Source: a virus. Taken from it: 20,865 bases of DNA. Under the pieces are notes generated by a model that was not told the DNA's origin, did not search any database, and worked only from the letters and a program-made list of their open reading frames with translations. Made by a program: the position numbers and the translations under genes. Each line of letters starts with the position of its first letter. The first letter of the stretch is position 1. This document shows, piece after piece, positions 7,601 to 16,600 of the stretch. The stretch covers positions 1 through 20,865 of the IMG/VR virus record IMGVR_UViG_3300044846_004510; one strand, 5' to 3'.

Positions 7601-9232
7601 GAATGGCTCTAGCAGTGGATGCTTGTACGGGTCAAACTCTAATTTAGCTCCAGTTAACTCTTCAAGTTCAGTTAGATACGCTGGCTTTTGAATATTCGGA
7701 AGTTGATCTTTTCCAGTAATTGTTTTAACAGGCTTAGGCGCATCTGGTACAGAAGTCTTTGCTGGATTAAATGCATCTCGCTGTGACTTAACCCACGCAG
7801 GCCAGTCACCCATCATCTTTCCAAGATCTTCAGGCGATAGGGCTGGAAGAGTTCCAGGTATTCTTGCGTTAGGACGGTCAATAGGAACTCTTGGCTCACC
7901 AAGAATTCCTGATGTATCTAATCCTTCAAATTCAATTGGCGCCTGCGTTGAGGACGTAGGCGCGGCGGTAACCTCTGATTCCGTTGCGTTAGCTGGAACA
8001 TCAACTACGCTGCCAGAATCAAGCTGAACACGCACGCTTTGTCTTGCAGGATCAAGGGCAATAATGTTTCCTGTACCTTTTTCAGTGTCTCCACCGATAA
8101 CTACGCGTGAGCCAACCTTTGAAAACTTTCCGGTCTTATCGCGTACTTGTTTTTGTGCGTTTTGCGCACGTTCTTCAGGAGTGTAGTTTCCATCTCCTGG
8201 AACTGGAGCGTCCGCCGCGGCGGTAACAACTCTGTCAATGAACGTGTAGTCAAGCTCAGACGCGGCCTTGAGAATCATGTCTGCTTCATCGTAGTTAATA
8301 TCAAACAACGAGATGTAGTGCCCTGGGTTTTCCTGTAGGCAGGCAGAGATAAAGAGCGCAGATTCTGCGTCGATCTCAACGTGTGTTTTTTCAGCCGTGT
8401 CGTCTGGATTATCAAGTGCTAGGTCATAGCTTGCAAAGTCAGAGTTTGTCTCCGGCATAGAGTGCCAAAATCCTGCATCCCACACTGAAACGTTGTACGC
8501 TTCGTCTACCTTGTAAAGACGGTCAATACCTGAGCCGTCCATACGCATACGGGCAATAAATTCAACTGCTCCATTATCGGTGGCTGCCGCTACCTTAAAT
8601 GCATCAACGTCTGCGTCATAGCTTGTGTCTGTGGCGTAGGTGTATTGATCTTCCTCGTAGCCGTGATCTGTGTAGCCGTCAGCTCTTAATGCTTTTTTGT
8701 TCTCGCGCTCGACGATAGCCTGCGCCCATTTCCATCCCGCGTCTCCGCCCCAGAGAGCCCACGCAATACGCCCACGAGAAGGAAAGCCCTTCTCGCCTGG
8801 CTGATAGCCCGTCGCCTTCTTATCAATTTCATGACGAGGAAAATACTTAGCAATATGGCGAACTTTTTCAATTCCAATTTGGCCACCTTTCGCAAGTGTA
8901 CGTGCAGAGTTGACACCTACAGGTGTTCCTCCACGGTTGTGTTCTTTACGCCACTCTAGACCGCGCTTAGCTTCCTCCTGGGCGCCTTTAGGAATGGTAT
9001 ACATACGACCAGCAGATGAAATAATGCTTACGTCCAATGTCGTCAACGCAGCCTGCGCGAGCTCTGCAGTTGACTCGTTAAACTCTATGCTGTCGTTATC
9101 CCACTTAGCAGAGGCAATAAGCGCTGAAAGAGATCCGGAGTCTACTACCGTATTGTCATCGACATCGATGATGACTCCGCTGTCTTCGTTCGAGAACAAA
9201 ACGCGCGAGCCATTTTTTCCTACGATATCCAT
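4631..9232 (-). CDS. Large multidomain capsid maturation protease
   Basis: I chose the ATG at 9232 (1533 aa). It follows the upstream stop by 1 nt and has an AGGGAAG ribosome binding site about 9 nt away. The in-frame ATG at 9274 has no such site and would overlap the upstream gene. Domains in order: residues about 81-177, a phage module ending GRIAWALWGGDAGWKWA; about 350-420, a GNYTP linker, RDKTGKF and a KOW-like beta segment; about 710-760, a module with YWTVGKGALKIRWNTPG and GYCSLRHHEVTG; about 803-963, a prohead protease of HK97/S78 type with H859 (DEGHNGSVVVGRID) and S907 (FIRGVSADLDQF); about 1007-1184, the actinophage-type GRVFGHIAAW to NVPGFPIARARVASG domain; about 1198-1248, a coiled coil; about 1271-1324, the PDGSFPI...DLIPENW module; about 1365-1396, a second YTPD/GKF motif and helices to the end. 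The 803-1184 core is familiar from actinophage capsid proteases. The N- and C-terminal extensions make this protein several times the usual length. It should process the fused scaffold of the capsid protein downstream. Confidence 0.85.
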   Translation of the reverse strand: MDIVGKNGSRVLFSNEDSGVIIDVDDNTVVDSGSLSALIASAKWDNDSIEFNESTAELAQAALTTLDVSIISSAGRMYTIPKGAQEEAKRGLEWRKEHNRGGTPVGVNSARTLAKGGQIGIEKVRHIAKYFPRHEIDKKATGYQPGEKGFPSRGRIAWALWGGDAGWKWAQAIVERENKKALRADGYTDHGYEEDQYTYATDTSYDADVDAFKVAAATDNGAVEFIARMRMDGSGIDRLYKVDEAYNVSVWDAGFWHSMPETNSDFASYDLALDNPDDTAEKTHVEIDAESALFISACLQENPGHYISLFDINYDEADMILKAASELDYTFIDRVVTAAADAPVPGDGNYTPEERAQNAQKQVRDKTGKFSKVGSRVVIGGDTEKGTGNIIALDPARQSVRVQLDSGSVVDVPANATESEVTAAPTSSTQAPIEFEGLDTSGILGEPRVPIDRPNARIPGTLPALSPEDLGKMMGDWPAWVKSQRDAFNPAKTSVPDAPKPVKTITGKDQLPNIQKPAYLTELEELTGAKLEFDPYKHPLLEPFLNKKVQGSDGKYYYPNKMYYQPIIRGSAEKAGKSKEVTPANSDVQPLFFAIVSQDDPGAVLELVSLVPASSTSTDPMTYIRKDNKWTREEAILADLNSPTPPPVVPLDGESLKSVIEQVDGIIPLVSSGYSDSEIITVLWGANGNVMVMTAAGGADRNRGNAETLRRYWTVGKGALKIRWNTPGDWTRCYRNLKKYMGPRAKGYCSLRHHEVTGMWPGDKNNPGMKKGAFAIDGINSYEDVLAASTLSARAADARSRVITAGAEIIPVDGGAFRIPLVIPEDLESGDGRKFKKGAIEIRELPLPLMWQIKTDEGHNGSVVVGRIDYMERTENGIGNATGVFDSGAYGQEAERLVREGFIRGVSADLDQFEASQHTAELSEDEDAGKIGTDKLMITHARVMAVTLVPKPAFQECQIYLVNNDKKQEDIVVIPDGVYADEMDPVEASAIVACGLVAGSIPVTPPRSWFDNPKLRQATPLTVDEDGRVFGHIAAWHVDHIGMSFGTRPPRSKSKYAYFHTGVVRTDDNTDIPVGQLTLAGGHASLEASASEAARHYDDTGSAIADVHAGEDAFGIWVSGALRPGTSPEQVRALRASAPSGDWRPIKGQLELVAVCQVNVPGFPIARARVASGAVMALVAAGAQVLARMKSDPVTELSSRIEKLEQLENAQLSAKADVAKARFTEVREEKEAQLSIKAAEAYARIYGAPKYEDNFGYISREKRQKLAKEGKALPDGSFPITNLDSLKDSIQAYGRAKPGNRAAVRRHISKMARKFDRPDLIPENWKSLSTVDEDVEDLRSRLAQFSAKLGDDMGKTLAVETQEQGKYTPDTQPRDEKGKFRVVLARIKQDLGDAGLQDVVQKVSEAEQLNEVGNYQDAAKAANDVIGIVDRLDAGALNPQAIENVRSSAKALGEVIANLPLPFGSETEKVRYSDLPPALKNLMDDMLSRVTDKIGAKDAEEATVGLRSFMSGGDYFTQQEISSELSKLLRLLT

Positions 9233-9233
9233 A

Positions 9234-9797
9234 TTATTTCTTCCCTGTCTCATCGTTACTACCGGGCTGCTCATCTAGGTAATCTAACAGCCTTGAGTAA
9301 GGTCCATTAGGATCAACTGAACCTAAGGCTGCAAACATAAACTCTGGCATACCAGATGCAGTAATTTCCTGGTCTGGGTCATCAGATATAAGTTGCTCGT
9401 ACAGCTCTGGAAAGTCTAGAAAAACTTGCTCTATATCTAAAGATCTACGAGTAAGCTCGGCAGACTTATTAGACATCTTTTCTGTACTTTCAGTCTCTTT
9501 ATTCTTTTCCATCTTAAGTTTTTCACTCTTGATAGCAATCTTCTCACTAGGTTCCTCAACGGGGGCAGAGAAGTAATAGTTACTTAGGTTGTACTTAGCT
9601 AGGTTAAGGTAGTCATCTACCGTAAAAGACTTCTTATCCTTTTTAACAACATCTAGAACAAGTTGAACTCGCTTGCCTGGATTAAAGATAGCTTCTTTAT
9701 CGTCTAGGAAGATGTACTTAAAGCCTTTGTCGGTTGCTACAACAGAAAAGGCGTGTGTCTTGTCGTTCATATCAAACGCACGAATTACTTTTATCAT
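9234..9797 (-). CDS. Protein of unknown function, charged, 187 aa
   Basis: The gene has an ATG start with an AAGGAAAA ribosome binding site about 6 nt upstream. It begins 12 nt after the giant gene and ends 1 nt before the protease start, so translation is probably coupled. Residues 1-80 look globular and beta-rich (KVIRAFDMNDKTHAFSVVA, GFKYIFLDDKEAIF, GKRVQLVLDVV). Residues about 83-115 are a Lys/Glu-rich linker. The rest is acidic and helical (VFLDFPELYEQLISDDPDQ) and ends FAALGSVDPNGPYSRLLDYL. There is no cysteine, signal peptide or membrane segment. I do not recognise the family. The location suggests a head-assembly role such as an adaptor or a chaperone for the giant protein, but nothing in the sequence shows it. 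The Lys-rich, AT-richer middle looks unlike its neighbours. Confidence 0.75.
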   Translation of the reverse strand: MIKVIRAFDMNDKTHAFSVVATDKGFKYIFLDDKEAIFNPGKRVQLVLDVVKKDKKSFTVDDYLNLAKYNLSNYYFSAPVEEPSEKIAIKSEKLKMEKNKETESTEKMSNKSAELTRRSLDIEQVFLDFPELYEQLISDDPDQEITASGMPEFMFAALGSVDPNGPYSRLLDYLDEQPGSNDETGKK

Positions 9798-9809
9798 TTT
9801 GTATTTTCC

Positions 9810-10676
9810 TTATCGTTGAGTCCAGTAGCCGGGTTTAAGTGTACTTAAAAATGTTTGATAGCCTTCGCCGTCAGGCTTGAGAAGAGAATCAATACGCTCT
9901 TGGATCTTCTGACGATATGCATCTAGGCTTCCAAAATTAGAAATTATAAGATCGAGCTCTCTCCCTGTAGGAAGATTTGCTGGATTATTTAGTCCTTCTA
10001 CTATGGCGTTTGCTTCATTTCTAAATAACGCTAGAAGCTCATCTTGCTTAAGACGCTTAGTGAGAACTGGCATTGCCATTCCGTAAAGATTATCGTTTCC
10101 GTTATCAAAAATCTCATTTACAGTATACTGTACTCTTTCAGTGCCAGGGCTAAATGCAGACAAGGCATGATCAATAGGCAAAATTCTAATCTTTCCTGCA
10201 TCTGTTCCATCAACTGCAAGTAAAAGATTTCCGTTATGACGATCTGTATTACTGATTATAAGATCTACTAGCATTACTCTAATAGCATCCTCAGGCGTGT
10301 GAAGAAGATCCATAAAGTTCTGTGAGTTTACTCGTACAGTGCTGCCATCAGGCAAACTGACGGACATCGTATTAAGCGCATTAGCTGCTGTCATAGGCTC
10401 GCCTAGAAGAGGTACACCTGCTCCAGCGCGTTGCATAACCAAAACCTCTGGGTCTACACTGCTGACTCGAGTCTCATACCCTGCGGCCATGCCTGAAGCA
10501 CGAAGCATAGCGTCTGCCTGTACTTCAGCTCCTGGCCCATTTAATTGATACTGTGTTGCGTACGAATCTTTCTTTATATAAAATACTTGACCTGAATCAT
10601 TGTGCATTACAATAAAAGTGCTGTTAATACCAGACTCGTACATGCCGAGCTCTCTAATAGTAAAGCCTGGCACATT
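9810..10676 (-). other. Kinase-like domain (PI3/4-kinase or HipA-like fold) of the giant protein
   Basis: This covers residues about 2640-2927. The expected kinase landmarks occur in order. A strand with a candidate ATP-binding lysine is VFYIKK (K2674 or K2675). A helix with a candidate partner glutamate is GAEVQADAMLRASG (E2690). A hinge-like strand is EVLVMQRAGAG. The catalytic loop is SNTDRHNGN (D2784 to N2789). The metal-binding motif is ILPIDHALSAF (D2808). DRHxGN followed by IDH is the signature of the PI3/PI4-kinase-like and HipA-like atypical kinases, not of classical Ser/Thr kinases. All key residues are present, so activity is plausible. The substrate is unknown. Confidence 0.75.
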
Positions 10677-13600
10677 GTTTCTGCGAACATCGTCCATTGA
10701 AACATCTAGAAGCTGGCTACCGACTCCAAAATCATTTGAAGTAGCAAGAGGATTATCAGCCTTAAACTCAGCGTCTAACGCTACACGTAGTTTAATAAGA
10801 TCTTCTAGTCCAACGGTGCGATCTTCACCTTTAAGTAATTGTGAAGCTGCAAAGCGATTTAAGGCTGTTTTAGCTCCAGGAGAAAGAACAGCTAGAGAAC
10901 GGTTGCTTCTAAACACATCGCGAATATAGTCGATATACGGTCTAAGCTCTGGGTTAGCATCTGCAAACTCGTTGCTATTTGTTGTAAGGACAAGTTCACG
11001 GCTAACATTAGGACGATTTACGTTACCTGCTATTCTCTTTCGCGCGTTACGTATTTGGTTGTAGTTAAGAGCTTGACGTTGTTCGGTAGCGGCAGGATCA
11101 AGATTCTTTACTCCATACCAGTCAAGATTGATCATTGTTCGCTTGCCCGCCCACCATGCTTTTTCGCTAGCTCCTGCATATGCGCCGATCTGCGCGATTT
11201 CAAGAGGCGTAGGCACAGTATCTGGAGTGTAGTTACCTGTAGGGTTAAGCTCCGCCATTTTATCTTGCATGTTTTTAATAATTTGTTTTTCTTCTTCTGT
11301 GGTTCTTGCATCGTTTAGCATCTTACGAAGAATACCTGGAACTCTTCCAGCCTCGCTAGGACCGTCCCATATAAAACCATTAAGCGCCCAGACAAGTCCG
11401 CCATCCCAGCCAGCACCTGCGTACGCGTGTACCTTTACTTTCTTAAATCCATTTGCGATATACCAGTTTTCCATATATCTATTGTAGGCTGCGGCAAATC
11501 CTGATTTTTGGTTGTTCTTATCTGGTATGCGAAGAACACTATTTGTTGTGTACCATTCTTGCGAAGTAGTGCCATCAGGATTTTCTACATTATTTCCTCG
11601 AAGACTACGATCTCCCGTACCAATTTCTACTCCTGTATTGTCTAATATTGCAAATCGAATACTGGCGTACATTTCTCCAGAGTTGTACATGCCGTAGCTT
11701 ACAGTTGCGTTTTTTCTTACAGTGTAGCCTCTGCTTCCAAATGTTGTACCCTCACGTACACCGAAAGTATCTCTCAATAGTGTTTCTATCTTTTCATCGT
11801 CTTGCTCATATTCAAGTTTAATCTTAGCGCGTTCATCTGCATTATTAGTAGCGCTATAGGCTTTCTTTGCTACATCTATTTTTGCTATTAAATCTGCAAT
11901 GTTATCGATAGTGACACGTTCACGGCCAGCGCGTGCAACTTCAGGTGCGCGTAGACCCCACGCTAAGTAATCAGACTGCTTAGCATCAGGATTAGTAAAC
12001 TCGACAAGATCTTGTGGAGTATCTACTAGATTAACTCCAGGTATGTCTCCATTGCCTGCTATAACTGGAAGTCCTTGAGGTGCTGGCTCGTTAAGACGCA
12101 CTGTAGGATCTTGCGGAACAGCTCTGCGACGAGCCGGTGGAAGCTGCCCTGGCCCTTCTCCTTGAGTAACAGAAGCACCAGCGTCAATTCCAAAGACTTG
12201 TCGCGCGGAGCGTACGGCAGTCATGCCATCATCAAAACGAACGCGAACATAGTCTGCGTCGCGACCTGTTTTTGTGTCAATGTTTTGTACCGCTAAGATA
12301 GTACCTGCACGTCCGTCTGAAAGCGCCTGTACGCGAGCTCCTGCGCCAACCGCCGCTCCGTTAGAATCAAGAACAGTATTATTGGCAGAGTATCCAGCTT
12401 CACGAGGACCTGGGTAGTTAAACTGTGGAGTTTCGTTTTCAGGAGAGTCAATAGCAACTTCTGAAGTTTCTGTAGCTTGACGCTCTCCTGTTGTAGGAGG
12501 GAACCTACGCTCAGCAGCTGGAGTAGGAACTTCTCCAAATAGTCCAGGACCAGCAACTTCAGTAATTGCCTCAATGATCTCTGCGTCATCTGCCTCGGAC
12601 CAATCAAGAAGTCCTTTTTCGTTTATAACATCGCGAATCTTGTCAGCCGTGTCATCATCAACGGTGTTTCCGGTCTGCTCTACAAGATCTGCAATTATCT
12701 GTGAGTGCGCCTGAAGTCTTGGTGTTGTATCTCCCATATCATTAGATTCTTTTTTAAGATCTAAAAGAATCTGATTGGTGTTAATGTCCTGGTATTGAAT
12801 AGCATCACGCATTGCCTCAATAGGAACCTCAACGGTGATGTTGTCAAACGCTAGAAGAGCCGCGCCTGAACCATCGGTGATACCAGAAAGCATCTGTTCG
12901 ATGAGATCTGCAACCTCGTAGTCGGCAGAAAGAATCTCTGGATTATCAGTGTAGCCGTTCTCATCGACGTCGGGTTGCGAAGGTACATATGCATCTGTAT
13001 TTGGAATGTAGTAGTCAGGGTTGTCAAAGTCAATTGGAATGTTTTCAATAAGTGAGCCAGGTAGAGGGTCTGGTGAAGGTGTTTGCTTCTCATTTGCAAC
13101 CGGAGAATCTCCAGGTGCAGATGCATCCTTAAGTTGACGAATCTCCTGAACAATGTCGTCTACAAGTTGCGCCTCTTCAGCTGAAGGCACGCCGCCTTGC
13201 GCATCAATAAGCTTATTAAGGTTATTGTTGTTACCGTTTACAGAGTCATAGATATTCGCAACCACCCGGTTAGGATCTAGTCCAGCTTCCCAGATCGCGT
13301 TGAACAATGCCTCGGCAGGTACAAACTCTGCGCCTGCGCTAAACTCTAGCTGTCCCGCACCAGAAGGGACTCCTAAGTTTACCTGCGGGATATTTACACT
13401 GTCTTGAATCTCTGCAGGGTCAAGGATGTCGTTGTCATCATCTACGTTTGCGTTAAGAATCTCTGCAAGCGCTGCATCTGTAGAATTGCCAAGCATAGCT
13501 TGAGATAAAGCTTGAACAAGATCCTGTGGCGTAAACCTAATCGCTAGCTTCTGCGGATCGTCTGTAAAATCACTGCTAGCCTCGTCAATGCGACCTTCTG

Positions 13601-16600
13601 GAGAGTAATCTACAGTGTTAAACTTAAATGCTCCATCTGGAACATTGAATCCGTTAAATAGACCTGGAGCTGAAGGTACGTTTGGGCTTGGAGTCTTTGG
13701 TGGAGTTCCGCCTGACGGAGGAGTTGGAGGCTCGTCTGGGGCATCACCAGTACCTGACGATATCTCGTTTCTTGAATCATCAATTTTACGTTTTGCTTCT
13801 TCAACAGTCGCTGCACGGCCAAGATTTATGTCGCGTGCACCATCACGAACCATCCATGTGCGAGAGTCACTGCTCCAAACCATCACGCCACCGTTGTAGT
13901 CAAAGCCAGTACTTGATCCCTCGCGAGGGCGCAGGTCTGAATCTTTTTTTGCGATATCTACTTGAGACTGTTCATCGGAAGGAGTTAGAGGCTCATCTGG
14001 GCTGTCGCCTTCTTCTAATTGCGCATCTTCATTTAGGTCTTTCCAAGAATCGTACCCGTACGCCTCAGCAAATGCATCCTTGTGCTCATCTGGTATGTTG
14101 AATGACATCTCAGGCCACATTCCGTTAGACTCAACCGCACCGGCAAATGTAACCTTACCTGCTAGTCCTTTAGTCTTAATCCAGGCATTTGCAACTTCTT
14201 CTGAAGTGTAGTCTTCATCAGGGTTAAGTCCAATATCCCCATAGTCCTCTTGATCCATAGCAAAATCTACAGTGTATTTTTTGCCTACTGCTGCTCGTGT
14301 GTCTGGGGCAGAGTACTCTTCTGAGCTATCTCGCAAATCTTCTAGCGTAGCCTCTTCATCACCGAAGTACACTCTAAAAGCGTTTAGAAGATCTTCTTCA
14401 TTATCAGCAGAAATACTTACGCTTGGCATAATTCCGCCTTCTTCAATAGCGTCAAGTTTTGCTGTAGGTGCGACAGGCTTAATATTTTGATCAAACCAAG
14501 CTCGTACTATATCTTTGAATGGAGTGTCTTTTGTGAGTCCGGCATTTTCTGCAGCTTGCTCTGGATCTGCAAAATCAAGTTTCATACCTGCTGGTGGTTT
14601 GCCTGGACTAGGTGGCGTTCCTCCTGACGGAGGAGTTGGTGGTTCATCTGGGCCGCCGGCGTCTGCATTAGGCATTTCATCTTGAATCGCATCAGTTGCT
14701 TTAGACATGATGTTATTGCGTTCCTCGAGCGAGATCTTATCGTTCTCATAGAGATCGTCGACAGCTGACTCAATGTCGTCAAAACCAATCTGACGATCTT
14801 CATCTTGCATAATGTCAGAAAACTTCTGCATTATGTCATTTCTGTTTTTAAGACTTATTAAACCCGCGTCATAAATGGCATCTACGACATTTTCTGTCTC
14901 AGTGAATCCAAGTCCGTCGCCGTCGCCGTCGCCGTCGTCGTCAAAATCAAAGTCGCCGTCTCCGCCGTCGTCGTCATCTTCTCTTATACCGTCTAACTCT
15001 TCTTGTACGAGCTCTTTATATCTTTTGATAGCAGTATTTATAAAAGCTTCTTTATCAAAGTCAACAGGCTCTTCGTCACCACTCTCAACAAAGTCATTGC
15101 GATCTTCAATTGCCCTATCAACGATTGCTTCTAAGTTTTCACGCATCTGAGCAGCGGCGTCGTCAATAAATTCTTTATCTGACATGCCTTCTGGCTTATT
15201 GTCCTTAATGTCCTGTGACAGCTCATACGCATCGCCGGCATCTTCATAGATGTTCTCAATGAAGCCTACAGCAAGCTTTTCTGCATCCTCGTCTAATTGT
15301 TCTTGTAGATCATTAGCTGGAGATCTATTTCCAGATGCAAGATCAATAACATAGTCTGAAAAACCTGATCCAGGAGTGTTTGAACCTGGTCCTGAAGGAG
15401 GAGTTGGTGGTTCATCTGGGCCGCCGGCGGTAATTTCTGCTAGAGCTTCATCCCAGTCTTCTTGTGTGCTAAGTCTCGACATAAGAATGCCGTCTTCGTC
15501 ACTGTCAGGCCCATCACCAATTAGTTTTCTTGCAAGTTCTTCAGATACTGTTTTTTCTGGGAATGTAAAGCGAACGACTCGCTCATCACCAAACCCTAGG
15601 CCTCCTCCGTAGTTATCTGGACTTATTCCTACGTGTATGCCTAGCTCGTTTGCTTGGTCGACAACGTGTTGCATTATCGTCTTATCATCATCCCATGGCT
15701 CGTCCATTTCTGCTAGGATAATGTCAAATGTTTTTCCATCTGGCTTCTCAATAGAGTTTTTTGAACCCCACAATGATGATGGGTCTTCTGGGTCACCGCC
15801 GTCGCCTGAAGGAGGAGTTGGTGGTTCATCTGGGCCGCCGGCGGTAATTTCTGCTAGAGCTTCATCCCAGTCTTCTTGTGTGCTAAGTCTCGACATAAGA
15901 ATGCCGTCTTCGTCACTGTCAGGCCCATCACCAATTAGTTTTCTTGCAAGTTCTTCAGATACTGTTTTTTCTGGGAATGTAAAGCGAACGACTCGCTCAT
16001 CACCAAACCCTAGGCCTCCTCCGTAGTTATCTGGACTTATTCCTACGTGTATGCCTAGCTCGTTTGCTTGGTCGACAACGTGTTGCATTATCGTCTTATC
16101 ATCATCCCATGGCTCGTCCATTTCTGCTAGGATAATGTCAAATGTTTTTCCATCTGGCTTCTCAATAGAGTTTTTTGAACCCCACAATGATGATGGGTCT
16201 TCTGGGTCACCGCCGTCGCCTGAAGGAGGAGTTGGTGGTTCATCTGGGCCGGAGCCACCGTCGCCACCGTCGCCTGTGCCGGAGCCGTCGCCTGTAGGCT
16301 TGTCGGAACCATCGAGGACTGCCTTGATCTCTTCTTCAGATACACCGTTTCTGTCAGCAAGAATCTTTGGAGTCCATTTATTAGCTTTCATATCCTGGCG
16401 CAGTTCAGCAGCAGATGGCAAGATAGCTTCTTTTCCAGCGAGCTTGTTTCCACCGTTAAGTTTTTCAAGAGTAGCTTGAATAGCTAGAGGGCTAGAGTAT
16501 GCACGAGGACCTAATCCTAAGTGAGTACGACGCCAGACCTTGTCAGTTGCATCCCATCTAAACATCTCTTGTTTGATAGCTTGTCTAGCATCAAACGTTC

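Noticed and set aside
9233-9274. Upstream in-frame ATG of the protease at 9274
   Set aside because: It overlaps the 187-aa gene by 41 nt and has no ribosome binding site, whereas the ATG at 9232 has AGGGAAG at good distance and follows the stop by 1 nt.
15391-16251. CRISPR array or insertion sequence
   Set aside because: The repeat unit is 414 bp, coding and in frame, with no short repeats and spacers, no terminal inverted repeats and no transposase.
15376-16479. Plus-strand open frames with identical Ser/Pro-rich products
   Set aside because: They lie opposite the 414-bp tandem duplication and inherit its identity; the minus-strand reading has the domain structure.
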